Origin: Bathymodiolus brooksi
Lineage: Eukaryota; Mollusca; Bivalvia; Mytilida; Modiolidae
Reading direction: 5' to 3'
DNA: 64,000 nucleotides
Assembly (NCBI GenBank): GCA_963680875.1
Contig: OY804590.1
Coordinates: 21,886,640-21,950,639, forward strand
The notes under the pieces: generated by a model
Database searches by the model: none
The model's input: only the letters and a program-made list of their open reading frames with translations
What the model was told of the DNA's origin: nothing
In this document: piece after piece, positions 20,701-24,872 of the stretch
How the letters are laid out: each line of letters begins with the position of its first letter
How positions within the stretch are numbered: the stretch's first letter is position 1
Translations under genes and position numbers: made by a program

Positions 20701-20730
20701 CTGGAGCGAGCGTCTATCTTCGTCATCCAT
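2627..20730 (-). CDS. CARD-containing initiator caspase, caspase-2-like (eight coding exons, 440 aa)
   Basis: This is a cysteine endopeptidase of family C14 that cleaves after Asp. Exons, in transcript order: 20596-20730, 15965-16184, 14371-14462, 12911-13114, 10846-11068, 7770-7958, 5486-5595 and 2627-2776. They total 1323 nt with compatible phases at all seven junctions. Residues 1-88 are a CARD containing [12 protein letters not shown]; CARDs recruit initiator caspases to platforms such as PIDDosome-type complexes. The p20 part starts near 150: Arg187 in MREGTDEDA, catalytic His246 in LTHG, Gln287 and Cys289 in QACRG. The linker is about 292-340. The p10 part carries SFRN (Arg360), GSWF and SEYE. 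The QACRG site, AIYG after the catalytic His and SEY near the C-terminus point to caspase-2 rather than caspase-8 or -9. Most caspases other than caspase-2 have SWRN where this has SFRN. The start is the only ATG that begins the CARD. The upstream promoter is not identified, and a non-coding 5' exon is possible. Confidence 0.93.
2897..3175 (+). mobile_element. tRNA-related SINE, near full length (family A)
   Basis: A head containing TATGGTAGTTGGATTTACA and a B-box-like GTGAGTTTAAATCTC is followed by a core, TCTGGGTACTCCGGTTTCCT, then ATAACTGAAATATTGTTGAA, GTGGCGTTAAACACC and a CCCTAA-like tail. It lies in intron 7 of the caspase. Further copies in both orientations lie at 7000-7195, 10395-10826, 12297-12490, 13872-14112, 16318-16645 and 22475-23235. 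The shared head, core and tail define the family. Its formal name is not known to me. Confidence 0.75.
3176..3312 (+). repeat. Degenerate 3' part of a family A SINE
   Basis: The order GTGTACTC, GTCAGTGGTTTTCTCC, CCATCAATGAAACTGA, ATAACTGAAATATTGATGAA and ATTAAACTC repeats the 3' half of the SINE just before it, with many substitutions. Confidence 0.55.
3352..3665 (+). mobile_element. Second SINE family (B) with a duplicated A-box and shared core
   Basis: The head has TGGCTCAATGAGTTAGG (A-box-like) twice in tandem, then GCGTGGGTTCGTGCCCGGC (B-box-like). The body contains GTGATAAAGTTTACCAG, TCTCCGGGTACTATGGCTTC and GTGGCATTAAACACAATAAA, so it shares the central and 3' parts of family A. The tail is AAATCAAATCAAATCAA. 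The head differs from family A, suggesting the same body was recruited by a different tRNA-type promoter. Confidence 0.65.
3914..4820. mobile_element. TA-flanked MITE with CAGTCAAACCTGTC termini, 907 bp
   Basis: The left end CAGTCAAACCTGTCTATAGT and right end GTTACGACAGGTTTGACTG are inverted, and both are bounded by TA (3912-3913, 4821-4822). This fits Tc1/mariner-type insertion. Subterminal AGGTGACC(G/A)CTATA-like motifs are repeated several times on the right side. No transposase frame remains. Other members of the family lie at 8102-8279 and 19848-20536. Confidence 0.8.
4823..5235. repeat. Degenerate relative of the CAGTCAAACC MITE
   Basis: It starts TAGTCAAACATAAAAAATAA directly beside the right end of the previous element. 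It contains two GTGGACCGCTTACTT/GTGACCGCTTACTTGAGTT blocks and GCAGGTGAACGTT, all motifs of the same family. The right end is not sharply defined. Confidence 0.45.
5486..5595 (-). CDS. Caspase exon 7: p10 core
   Basis: It completes Asp355 and encodes residues 356-391: [17 protein letters not shown] through [17 protein letters not shown] supplies the second substrate-binding arginine (Arg360), and GSWF and the MLxxVN helix are standard p10 features. The acceptor is TTATAG and the donor GAT|GTAAGT. Confidence 0.95.
5727..6117. mobile_element. TA-flanked MITE with CCGTATTTAGGG termini, 391 bp
   Basis: The ends CCGTATTTAGGGTTGTATAA and its exact inverse (TTATACAACCCTAAATACGG) are bounded by TA at 5725-5726 and 6118-6119. 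The inverted match runs about 26 bp without a mismatch. Direct TGCGCA-containing subrepeats follow the left end. It lies in caspase intron 6, with no coding frame. The perfect arms suggest a recent insertion. Confidence 0.88.
6345..6700 (-). repeat. Bivalve-type ~165-bp monomer repeat, two copies
   Basis: Two tandem copies share AGGCAATTCTTGTTTCTG, AAAATCTTCTTC(C/T)CTGAAAC and AACCGAAACTTGGTRGGAAG. Read on the minus strand they match the plus-strand copies at 7196-7545. A short open frame across one copy is not kept in the other, so it is not taken as coding. Confidence 0.65.
7000..7195 (+). mobile_element. Family A SINE, 3'-truncated
   Basis: It contains TATGGTAGTTGGATTTACAA, the B-box-like GAGCTCGAATCTC and CTCCACC, then breaks off in a run of A before the next repeat. 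Confidence 0.65.
7196..7545 (+). repeat. Bivalve-type ~165-bp monomer repeat, two copies
   Basis: Two monomers carry AAGTTTCGGTTCATTTGGCC and CAGAGGAGAA blocks. The element ends with ACGGACGACAGATGACCGAC and a GCTCATTTTGCC...GGCAAGGTGAGC hairpin-like terminus. It is inverted relative to the copies at 6345-6700, making an inverted pair inside intron 6. Confidence 0.65.
7604..7800 (-). repeat. Five-copy tandem repeat of the exon 6/intron boundary
   Basis: CCATTGTTGTTGCCATAG recurs at 7604, 7646, 7688, 7730 and 7770, giving spacings of 42, 42, 42 and 40 bp. On the minus strand each unit ends ATGGCAACAACAATGG. Only the exon-proximal copy continues GTAAGT. The others read ATAGGT, GTACAT, TTAGGT and GAAGGT at the same position. 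The unit therefore contains the last part of exon 6 plus the donor region. Confidence 0.88.
7770..7958 (-). CDS. Caspase exon 6: p20/p10 linker and first p10 strand
   Basis: It encodes Asp292 (split codon), residues 293-354 and the first nucleotide of Asp355. The start, KYDTGST, follows the active site. NNESDA (Asp333) and LEDV (Asp324) are candidate inter-domain cleavage sites. [16 protein letters not shown] aligns with the first strand of caspase p10. The chosen donor is ATGG|GTAAGT at 7769-7768, the best of five tandem copies and the only one whose phase and consensus both fit exon 7. Confidence 0.88.
7899..8336 (-). repeat. Tandem duplication of the exon 6 acceptor side
   Basis: Copy one (7899-8035) holds the first 60 nt of exon 6, its acceptor and upstream intron. 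Copy two (8036-8336) repeats GACAGGAGGAG, TTAGCTGTTGAT, AGTGTCGTATTTATCTGAAA and GATTGTGCTCAAA...ATGCAGTGGTATATAA. Copy two is interrupted by a 178-bp MITE. The copied exon fragment (8036-8091) reads [17 protein letters not shown], then loses homology and has no good donor. Confidence 0.8.
8102..8279. mobile_element. Short TA-flanked MITE of the CAGTCAAACC family, 178 bp
   Basis: The ends GTCAAACCTGCTTTAGTAAC and GGTCACATTAGACAGGTTTGG are inverted relatives, bounded by TA at 8100-8101 and 8280-8281. The neighbouring duplicate copy of the intron (near 7961-7975) shows the site without the insertion. Confidence 0.75.
8869..9904. mobile_element. Foldback transposon built of CCAGTATTG palindromes, 1036 bp
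   Basis: The ends GGATAATATGAAGCAGCCGG and CCGGCTGCTTCATATTATCC are exact inverses, and the 8-bp sequence GGGGACAC flanks both sides (8861-8868, 9905-9912). The inverted match continues through CCGCGATACTGGTA. Inside, ACAATACTGG and CCAGTATTGT alternate dozens of times, so the strand can fold at many places. A central island (about 9260-9520) is different and holds two direct 43-bp copies starting AGTATAATGTAGACATAAAA. There is no transposase. An 8-bp duplication is typical of hAT but not proof. Confidence 0.88.
10395..10826 (-). mobile_element. Family A SINE interrupted by a 153-bp insertion
   Basis: On the minus strand it runs from a GGTCATGATCGTATGGTAG head (near 10800) to the GGTGTTTAACGCCACTTTC end (near 10405, given in + orientation). 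The tRNA-like head is separated from the B-box part by a foreign segment at 10604-10756. Its head end lies about 20 bp from the donor of caspase exon 5. Confidence 0.75.
10604..10756. mobile_element. Short element inserted in a SINE, 10-bp target duplication
   Basis: ACTGATTGCA occurs at 10594-10603 and again at 10757-10766, while an uninterrupted SINE has it once. The insert contains the inverted pair CTTGCCCAAAAGCC / GGGCTTTTGGGCAAG, about 100 bp apart. A 10-bp duplication could come from LINE-mediated insertion or from a DNA transposon. I cannot assign the family. Confidence 0.65.
10846..11068 (-). CDS. Caspase exon 5: catalytic half of p20
   Basis: It encodes residues 218-291 plus one nucleotide of codon 292. 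It carries the catalytic dyad: His246 in ILTHG and Cys289 in FFQACRGD. The acceptor is TTCTTCAG and the donor GGAG|GTACGT. The following intron starts almost directly with a SINE. Confidence 0.97.
11170..11790. repeat. Pair of diverged direct repeats in intron 4
   Basis: The block AAATATACAATATTAAACATGAA...ATGAACAGGTAC near 11170-11235 recurs as AAATATATTTACAAC...GCATTAAATATGAC...ATGAACAGGAAC near 11725-11770. These may be the ends of one old element that includes the hairpin between them. Confidence 0.4.
11577..11668. repeat. Near-perfect hairpin with ~38-bp arms
   Basis: GGAAATATGAAAATTTATTC and GAATAAATTTTCATATTTCC are exact inverses. The arms continue through ACCCACGAGTATCAT / ATGATACTCTTGGGT around a short loop containing GCCCTCAGGG. 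Confidence 0.85.
11794..12290. other. Intron 4 DNA without recognised features
   Basis: No coding segment or clear repeat is visible between the hairpin region and the next SINE. The composition is AT-rich. Confidence 0.4.
12297..12490 (-). mobile_element. Family A SINE, 5'-truncated
   Basis: It reads GGTGTTTAATGCCACTTTCA, TATCATGGCGGCCAGTTTTA, GGAGAAAACCACAGACCTG and the B-box complement GGGTTCGAACTCACAAC, then stops before the A-box head. Confidence 0.65.
12525..12598 (-). mobile_element. Family A SINE, 3' fragment
   Basis: About 75 bp remain: TTTATGGTGTTTAATGCCAC and CAATATTTCAGTTATGTCGT up to TTTTATTGGTG. Confidence 0.6.
12911..13114 (-). CDS. Caspase exon 4: N-terminal half of p20
   Basis: It encodes residues 150-217 ([17 protein letters not shown] to KDKNAQ), phase 0 at both ends. 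It contains the p20 first strand (RGRVVIINN) and [11 protein letters not shown] with Arg187, equivalent to the caspase arginine that binds the P1 Asp. The donor is CAG|GTATTG. The acceptor, GATGCAG|GCATA, is also the first unit boundary of a 38-bp tandem array that fills the adjoining intron. Confidence 0.95.
13106..13832 (-). repeat. 38-bp minisatellite built from the exon 4 splice acceptor, ~19 copies
   Basis: The plus-strand unit begins ATGCCTGCATCGTAAACAAA and ends TTCATATCAGAAACCT. CATATCAG recurs every 38 bp from about 13135 to 13819. On the minus strand each unit reads TTTGTTTACGATGCAG|GCATA, the same as the real acceptor plus the first exon bases. The exon-side unit is the genuine junction. 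Three distal units are one base shorter, and the last ones are more diverged. Confidence 0.92.
13872..14112 (-). mobile_element. Family A SINE, near full length with internal deletions
   Basis: It contains GGTGTTTAACGCCACTTTCA, AAACCACCGACCTGTCGCAA, GGTCGAACTCCCAAC (B-box complement) and GTAGTTGTAAATCCAAC-like head sequence, all in intron 3. Part of the block between CAGTTTTATTGG and the core is lost. Confidence 0.7.
14371..14462 (-). CDS. Caspase exon 3: linker leading into p20
   Basis: This 92-nt exon completes codon 119 (Thr) and encodes residues 120-149, from WPDEIS to IESGR. The acceptor is TTTTAG and the donor AGG|GTTTGT. It has no strong family motif. It is supported by splice signals on both sides and by phases that match the flanking CARD and p20 exons. 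Confidence 0.8.
14753..15491. mobile_element. Bivalve-type element with four ~167-bp monomers and inverted ends
   Basis: GGCAAACAGGAAGTAGGAAT recurs near 14779, 14944, 15112 and 15280, each followed by ACGATATGGGGTACCTATAT and TTGCTGAGAAAAATG blocks. The ends ATACCCCCGCTC and GAGCGGGGGTAT are inverted. A GACGGACAGATGGACAGAGG tract precedes the right end. The architecture resembles 1196-1948 and 21127-21541, with different monomers. Confidence 0.7.
15492..15890. other. Intron 2 DNA without recognised features
   Basis: AT-rich sequence with no exon, tandem repeat or transposon ends that I can define. Confidence 0.4.
15893..15950 (+). mobile_element. Family A SINE, 3' fragment
   Basis: GCCACAATATAACTGAAATA and GAAAGTGGCGTTAAACACCA are the terminal SINE blocks. 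The fragment ends about 15 bp from the donor of caspase exon 2. Confidence 0.6.
15965..16184 (-). CDS. Caspase exon 2: second half of the CARD and inter-domain linker
   Basis: It encodes residues 46-118 plus one nucleotide of codon 119. The acceptor follows ATATAAAACAG and the donor is GAAA|GTATGT. The stretch [20 protein letters not shown] is a typical CARD helix 4-5 signature and closely resembles the caspase-2 CARD. After DKLVPGG the sequence becomes linker-like. Confidence 0.93.
16318..16645 (+). mobile_element. Family A SINE with a tandemly duplicated core
   Basis: Head GTATGGTAGTTGGATTTACA, B-box-like GTTTGAATCCTGC and tail GTGGCATTAAACAACATAAA are present. The segment ATAAAGTTTGTCAGTGACTT through GCGGCAGGTCRGTGGTTTTC occurs twice in tandem (about 16443-16495 and 16500-16547), which other copies do not show. 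Confidence 0.75.
16955..17000 (-). mobile_element. Family A SINE, 3' fragment
   Basis: GGTGTTTAATGCCACTTTCA and GCAATATTTCAGCTA are the terminal blocks in reverse orientation. Confidence 0.5.
17119..19481. mobile_element. TA-flanked element with CAGTACAGTCAGAGACAT ends, 2363 bp, nested
   Basis: The left end CAGTACAGTCAGAGACATAC and right end GTATGTCCCTGACCGTACTG are inverted. Similarity continues about 48 bp (ACTGTGATAAATCAC...GTGAT). TA lies on both sides (17117-17118, 19482-19483). A second inner pair, AAAGGATTAACTTTTAATCC and AAAAGTTAATCCTATTCAC, follows. I see no transposase frame. A 49-bp minisatellite sits inside. The 515-bp element at 22521-23035 has the same termini. Confidence 0.82.
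18089..18531. repeat. 49-bp minisatellite, nine nearly identical copies
   Basis: The unit begins AAAGTACAAACAAACAGGAC and ends CAGCCTCTCCACATACCC. Nine units fit in 443 bp, and I see one substitution (ACATACCTA near 18231). Because 49 leaves remainder 1 on division by 3, the minus strand stays open in several frames. The resulting cysteine-rich repeat peptide is not taken as a gene. Confidence 0.92.
19848..20536. mobile_element. TA-flanked MITE of the CAGTCAAACC family, 689 bp, nested
   Basis: The left end is CAGTCAAACCTGTTATAAGG. The right end, GTGACTGCATAAGCAAGTTTGAC, is its inverse in degenerate form. TA bounds both ends (19846-19847, 20537-20538). Right-side subrepeats GGTGACT(C/G) recur, as in the 3914-4820 member. 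It lies just inside the right terminus of the host MITE. Confidence 0.7.
20596..20730 (-). CDS. Caspase exon 1: start codon and first half of the CARD
   Basis: It encodes residues 1-45 ([10 protein letters not shown] to KNDVE). The donor is GAG|GTAACA, phase 0. The frame stays open a few codons upstream but offers no other ATG. Helices 1-3 of a CARD fit this segment. Only 16 intron nucleotides separate the donor from the end of a TA-flanked transposon. Confidence 0.88.
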
Positions 20731-20739
20731 CTTCAATGT

Positions 20740-20995
20740 TGAATAAAACAATGATTGCTAAATCTGGTTCCTATGAAATAATAAAACAAAAATATTTAAT
20801 GATAATTATTGTTATGTGTATTATAAATTTTTCCATTTTGCAAATTAATTTATATACAAAAATATAGTTAGATAACATATGTTTTAAATACATGGTTTGA
20901 TCTTTTAAATGTTTCTTTTATTTGTACATACAATCCAATTGCTTTATAGACAAGTATGTCTTAATTTGAAGGGGATTGAAGGTTAATAATAAAAT
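20740..20995. other. Region upstream of the caspase start codon
   Basis: This should hold the 5' UTR and possibly the promoter of the minus-strand gene, or an intron if there is a non-coding first exon. It is AT-rich. I cannot identify a convincing TATA box, initiator or CpG-rich block. Confidence 0.3.
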
Positions 20996-20999
20996 GTGT

Positions 21000-21072
21000 T
21001 CATGCCACGATATAGCTGAAATACTGCTAAAGTTGGCATCAAACACAAATCAATCAATCAATCAATCAATAA
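21000..21072 (+). mobile_element. SINE 3' fragment ending in an (AATC)n tail
   Basis: GCCACGATATAGCTGAAATA, then a degenerate GGCATCAAACAC and about six AATC units. This tail type matches family B at 3352-3665 rather than family A. Confidence 0.6.
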
Positions 21073-21126
21073 ATACATTTTGCATGTAAAATCAACAAGA
21101 TGTTGCACGCTACGTCGTGCTAAAGA

Positions 21127-21541
21127 ATACCCTCACTCGTTCATTTGTAAGTCGCACGGTAAACAGGAAGTAGATGTGCGGTAAACCTGGAAAGGGGAGA
21201 CATGGAACAAGTCACCATGCCAAAGTCATATATCAAATATAAAATCATTTCTTCCAGTAGAAGTTGAGATAACTGTTACAAAAGTTTTCATTACGGCAAA
21301 CATGAAAAATTCTAAGTCGCACGATAAACAGAAAGTAGATGTGCGGTTAACCTGGAAAGGGGAGACACGGTACAAGTCACCATGCCAAAGCCATATATCA
21401 AATATAAAATCATTTCTTCCAGTAGAAGCTGAGATATCTGTTACGAAAGTGTGAACGGATGGACAAATGGACGGACAAACTAACGAACGGACGGACAAGG
21501 TGATTGCAATATAGCCCCCCCTCTACGAGTGGGGGTATAAT
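21127..21541. mobile_element. Bivalve-type element with two ~164-bp monomers
   Basis: GTCGCACGGTAAACAGGAAG and GTCGCACGATAAACAGAAAG begin two monomers that share AAATATAAAATCATTTCTTC. A GGACGGACAAACTAACGAAC-like tract and ACGAGTGGGGGTATAAT close the right end. ATACCCTCACTCGT on the left is its inverse. Confidence 0.68.
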
Positions 21542-21644
21542 ATGTGTGTGTTACAAAGAATGAATTTACACTATAAAAATCAAATTAAGCATGTTGGTCT
21601 AGTACAAAGCGGACCTCATCATTAATCAATTAACATGTTCTCGC

Positions 21645-21700
21645 CATGATATAGTTGAAAAATTGCTGAGTTAGTGTTAAACAACACTTACACACTCACT
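21645..21700 (+). mobile_element. Diverged SINE 3' fragment
   Basis: CTCGCCATGATATAGTTGAA and TTAGTGTTAAACAACACTTA resemble the terminal SINE blocks. The rest is lost. Confidence 0.4.
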
Positions 21701-22377
21701 TTAATCAGTTTTATGGTTGACGACTAAAATCTATGCAATCTGGTCATTTTATCCTCATGTCTTCATTTGATCTGAAATAAACAGAGTATATCAGTACAGC
21801 TCAACTGTGGGCTAGGGGTCGTTTCACACTCATATTTTCCTTGATTAAATATGTTGCTTTTTGGGACGACAGTGTGATGCTTGCCTTCTCATTGATGCAT
21901 TCAAAAGCTGAAAAGTGCCCAATTCTTGATCAGGGCATGTTGAAACATAAGGAAAACAAAATAGGACCACATCAGTTATTTGAAGGAATGTTGTAAATTT
22001 GAAGGTGTGCTTACATTGTAGTCTTCAAATTCACTTAAAACTGTGCACATGTTTCAAACACAAATTTGACCATCTATACACGCTAAAGTTGTCTAGCGAA
22101 TAGGTTTGATGAATCGGAGGTTGAAGTTATAAAAACATTTGTGTTGAAGCTTAGCAGTACAAACTTGTTCATCCTCTTTTTGCAGTAACTGTATTAATAG
22201 AAAAGATAGAGATGTCACCATAAACAAGCCCCTACGGTCAGTGCATTCTTAACGCATGGGTACGCAGGACAGTTTCACAGTGGGCCACATGATAATCTAT
22301 GTATCTTGTGTACAGCATGTTTTTTAGTGTCTAAACACTGGTTTTGTTGGAAGTATCAATGATTATGTTTAATTTTA
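21701..22377. other. Intergenic DNA without recognised features
   Basis: No gene, tandem repeat or transposon ends could be defined in this stretch. Confidence 0.4.
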
Positions 22378-22474
22378 TTGATCATTTACATTTTTATTCC
22401 TGTGAGTGTTTGCATAGGTTAGTGCCCCAGTGCACTGCCTTGATTGGGAGCCTATAATGCTGCTAAGATGGCCC
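22378..22474 (+). repeat. Dispersed ~100-bp repeat, copy 1
   Basis: It shares CATTTACATTT, ATTCCTGTGAGTG, GTGCACTGCCTTG-like and GCCTATAATGCTGCTAAGAT blocks, in order, with 31779-31885. The copies differ by scattered substitutions and small indels. Confidence 0.6.
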
Positions 22475-22520
22475 TACCTATGGTAGTTGGATTTACAACT
22501 ACCTGTGCAATCAGTGCCTA

Positions 22521-23035
22521 CAGTACAGTCAGAGGTATTGTGATAAATCACTGTGATAGGCATATCAATGATCATGATATATCTTTTGGTCTGTTTAATC
22601 TATTTACTTATTTTGATATGCCTTTTGGGTGATAATAAGTAACACATTTGTAAAAGAAATTTTGATAGAACAACAGATATATATCCAAATCATCAAGATT
22701 AAGTGATTAACGATGTTTTTCTAAAACGAGAGGATGTTTCTCAGTTCGCCCTGAGATGAGAGATGACTGAGAAACGTCCTCGAGTTTTAAAAACATCTTT
22801 AATTATTTTATCGCTATGTTAGTATGTTTATCAAGGATTTGGTAATGTGACGTCATCACAACGTCATATTAGAAAACAGCGATATTACTACGCATCCTTG
22901 ACAACGCTTAGCGATTAGCGATAATTTGAATCATCTCAGTACTAATGTGATATGAAACATATTGGTTTTAAACATCAAAGGGAAAATAAACAAAATAACG
23001 ATAAGAGTGATTTATCACTATGTCTCTCACTACTG
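22521..23035. mobile_element. TA-flanked MITE with CAGTACAGTCAGAG ends, 515 bp
   Basis: The left end CAGTACAGTCAGAGGTATTG and right end ATAGTGATAAATCACTC inverse (ending TCTCACTACTG) match over about 35 bp around GTGATAAATCAC. TA lies at 22519-22520 and 23036-23037. It has the same termini as the 2363-bp element in caspase intron 1. Its interior is unrelated to that element, apart from the ends. Confidence 0.85.
22708..22812. repeat. Hairpin inside the 515-bp MITE
   Basis: GATGTTTTTCTAAAACGAGA / GGATGTTTCTCAGT pairs with ACTGAGAAACGTCC / TCGAGTTTTAAAAACATC across a loop of about 20 bp. Confidence 0.75.
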
Positions 23036-23385
23036 TATCCCCATGAAAGTTGTGAGTTCAAATCCTGCTCATGTCAAGGTGTACTCGATACAAGATTATG
23101 TGATAAAGTTTGTCATTGACTTTCGACAGATCTCTGGTTTTCTCGGGTTTCCTCCACCAATAAAACTGAACACCACGACATAACTGAGATATTGTTGAAA
23201 GTGGTGTTAAACCCCATAATCCTAACCCTAGTTGGTATAAACGAAGTCCTATGATGCTATGACTACCCTATCTATCGCTTGCTTCTCAGGTCACACAAGC
23301 TCTTAATATGACAGGGCAATTCTTATGACAGCATGACTCGACTCTCTAAAATTTTAGCTAAAAAGTTTTTAAAAAGTCTAGGAGC

Positions 23386-23545
23386 TTAATCTCGTTGAAA
23401 TTAAACTTCCGAAGACATATTCTGCTCTGTATCTCCAGCCTAGATGTAGAGCAGAAAATGTCTTCGGAAGTCTAATCTCAACGAGCTTATATTAATAAGC
23501 TGATACAGTCAGAGCAGAACATGTATTCGGAAGTCTAATCTCATT
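23386..23545. repeat. Inverted repeat with ~43-bp arms plus a third direct copy
   Basis: AACTTCCGAAGACATATTCTG and CAGAAAATGTCTTCGGAAGT are inverse arms, extended by AATCTCGTTGA / TCTAATCTCAACGAG. A third half-copy (GAGCAGAACATGTATTCGGA then AGTCTAATCTCATTA) follows at about 23507-23545. Confidence 0.75.
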
Positions 23546-23559
23546 ACATTAGGTTGATA

Positions 23560-24850
23560 GATTGATTGGTGTTTAACGTCCAGCAAGCAATTTTGCAGCT
23601 ATATTCAGGACGAGAACATTTAAAAATTTAAATGCCACAGGACTCGAAACAAGGAAAGGTGATGGGTAGGGAGGGATAATTTAGCCAGTGCAACTGGTCT
23701 CCTATGCTACAATGCATGGACCACTCATCATGAGCATAATGCTCATAATGTAATAATGAGCTGTTACACTGGGTTCTTTAACGTGCGAAGAGGGTGGCAA
23801 TCTCTCAACACGGGACCTCGGTTTTATTTACGTCTCATCCGAGGGACGGGTTAGTTGTGAATTTATACATCCCGCACGCTTTCGAGTTGATCCGGCCTGA
23901 AAACTATTCGGCCTTATGCAAATCCGGCCTTAAACAAATGCGGCCTTGGTTGATTCGGCCTTAGTTGATACGGCCTTGGTTAATTAATGCGGCCTCAGTT
24001 AAGAATGATGTGTATCTATGGATATATATGATACATACAATAAAACGACACATTGTGATGATTTGAGTAAATAATTAAGTGATGGTCCTACTATTACATA
24101 GTCTGTGTTGCCACTGGAAACAACTGTCACACTCTAAAGCATGCTGCTTTGGACGGACGTTCTGCTCACACACAATACAAGGAAACGACATAGTTGATAG
24201 TTTTGAAAATAGTAGGACCATCACCAAAATATGCATATATTAGTGCGGTTTCATCAAAAGAATTGGAGTACTTTTTGAGTAATTTATAGTATGGCTTCCT
24301 TTTACTTTTTGGTAGCCCTTATAATCATACTGCCAGTGCAATTATACGACTATTAAACAAATGATAATTAATTGCAAGAGAACATCTAAGGAATTTCGCT
24401 TGTTGACAGCTTGGTATATCAACCTGAATTATTTTTCTAATCATCAACTTCAATGGAAATGATTTCCGTCATTATTACCAAAAATTACTAATTAAAAAAT
24501 TGTTAAAATAATAACGATTTATTATGGCTTTTCATATTGAGTTACGAGTAAATCTTGTGAAAACACTACAAGTTCCAATATTTTATTCATCATATCCATG
24601 TATATTTAAATAATATTTTAAATTTAAATAGAACTTTTATTTTTTAATTATTCTTTTCCATTTGATATAAGGCTGGATTTGCCGTAGGCCGCATAAATAT
24701 ATGATAAGGCCGGAACATCAATTTTATATAAGGCCGGATTTGCGTAAGGCCGCATCAACTAAGGCCGAATCAACTACGGCCGAATCTGCCATAAGGCCGA
24801 AACAACTTGTAAGGATCCCGCACAACCGAAGGACGCCCCTTCAAAGCATC
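23560..24850 (+). repeat. Interspersed repeat interrupted by a foldback element
   Basis: GATTGGTGTTTAACGTCCAG starts a block that continues with TATATTCAGGACGAGAAC, TCTTTAACGTGCGAAGAG-like and CTCATCCGAGGGACGGGTTA sequence to ATCCCGCAC at 23877. It resumes after 24823 with AACCGAAGGACGCCCCTTCA. The block looks like a dispersed element of unknown class, cut first by the 937-bp insert and then bounded by the retrotransposon at about 24850. Confidence 0.5.
23878..24814. mobile_element. Foldback element with CGGCCTTA subrepeat arms, 937 bp
   Basis: ATCCCGCAC lies directly before and after (23869-23877, 24815-24823), a 9-bp target duplication. The left arm has about seven CGGCCTT(A/G) units spaced 13-20 bp. 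The right arm has the same number of TAAGGCCG units in inverse orientation, including matched pairs such as TTGATTCGGCCTTAGTTGAT. A smaller inverted pair, GTGATGGTCCTACTATT / AATAGTAGGACCATCAC, lies at 24079 and 24208. No protein is encoded. Confidence 0.85.
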
Positions 24851-24872
24851 CTTAAATTATGAAAATGTTCTT

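Larger units (their letters stand above)
22475..23235 (+). mobile_element. Family A SINE split by a 515-bp MITE
   Basis: The head (TATGGTAGTTGGATTTACAA to CAGTGCCTA) ends at 22520. The B-box part (GTGAGTTCAAATCCTGC), core and GTGGTGTTAAACCCCATAA tail resume after 23035. Uninterrupted copies read GCCTATCACCAC at this point, so the TA of that site is the insertion target. Confidence 0.82.
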
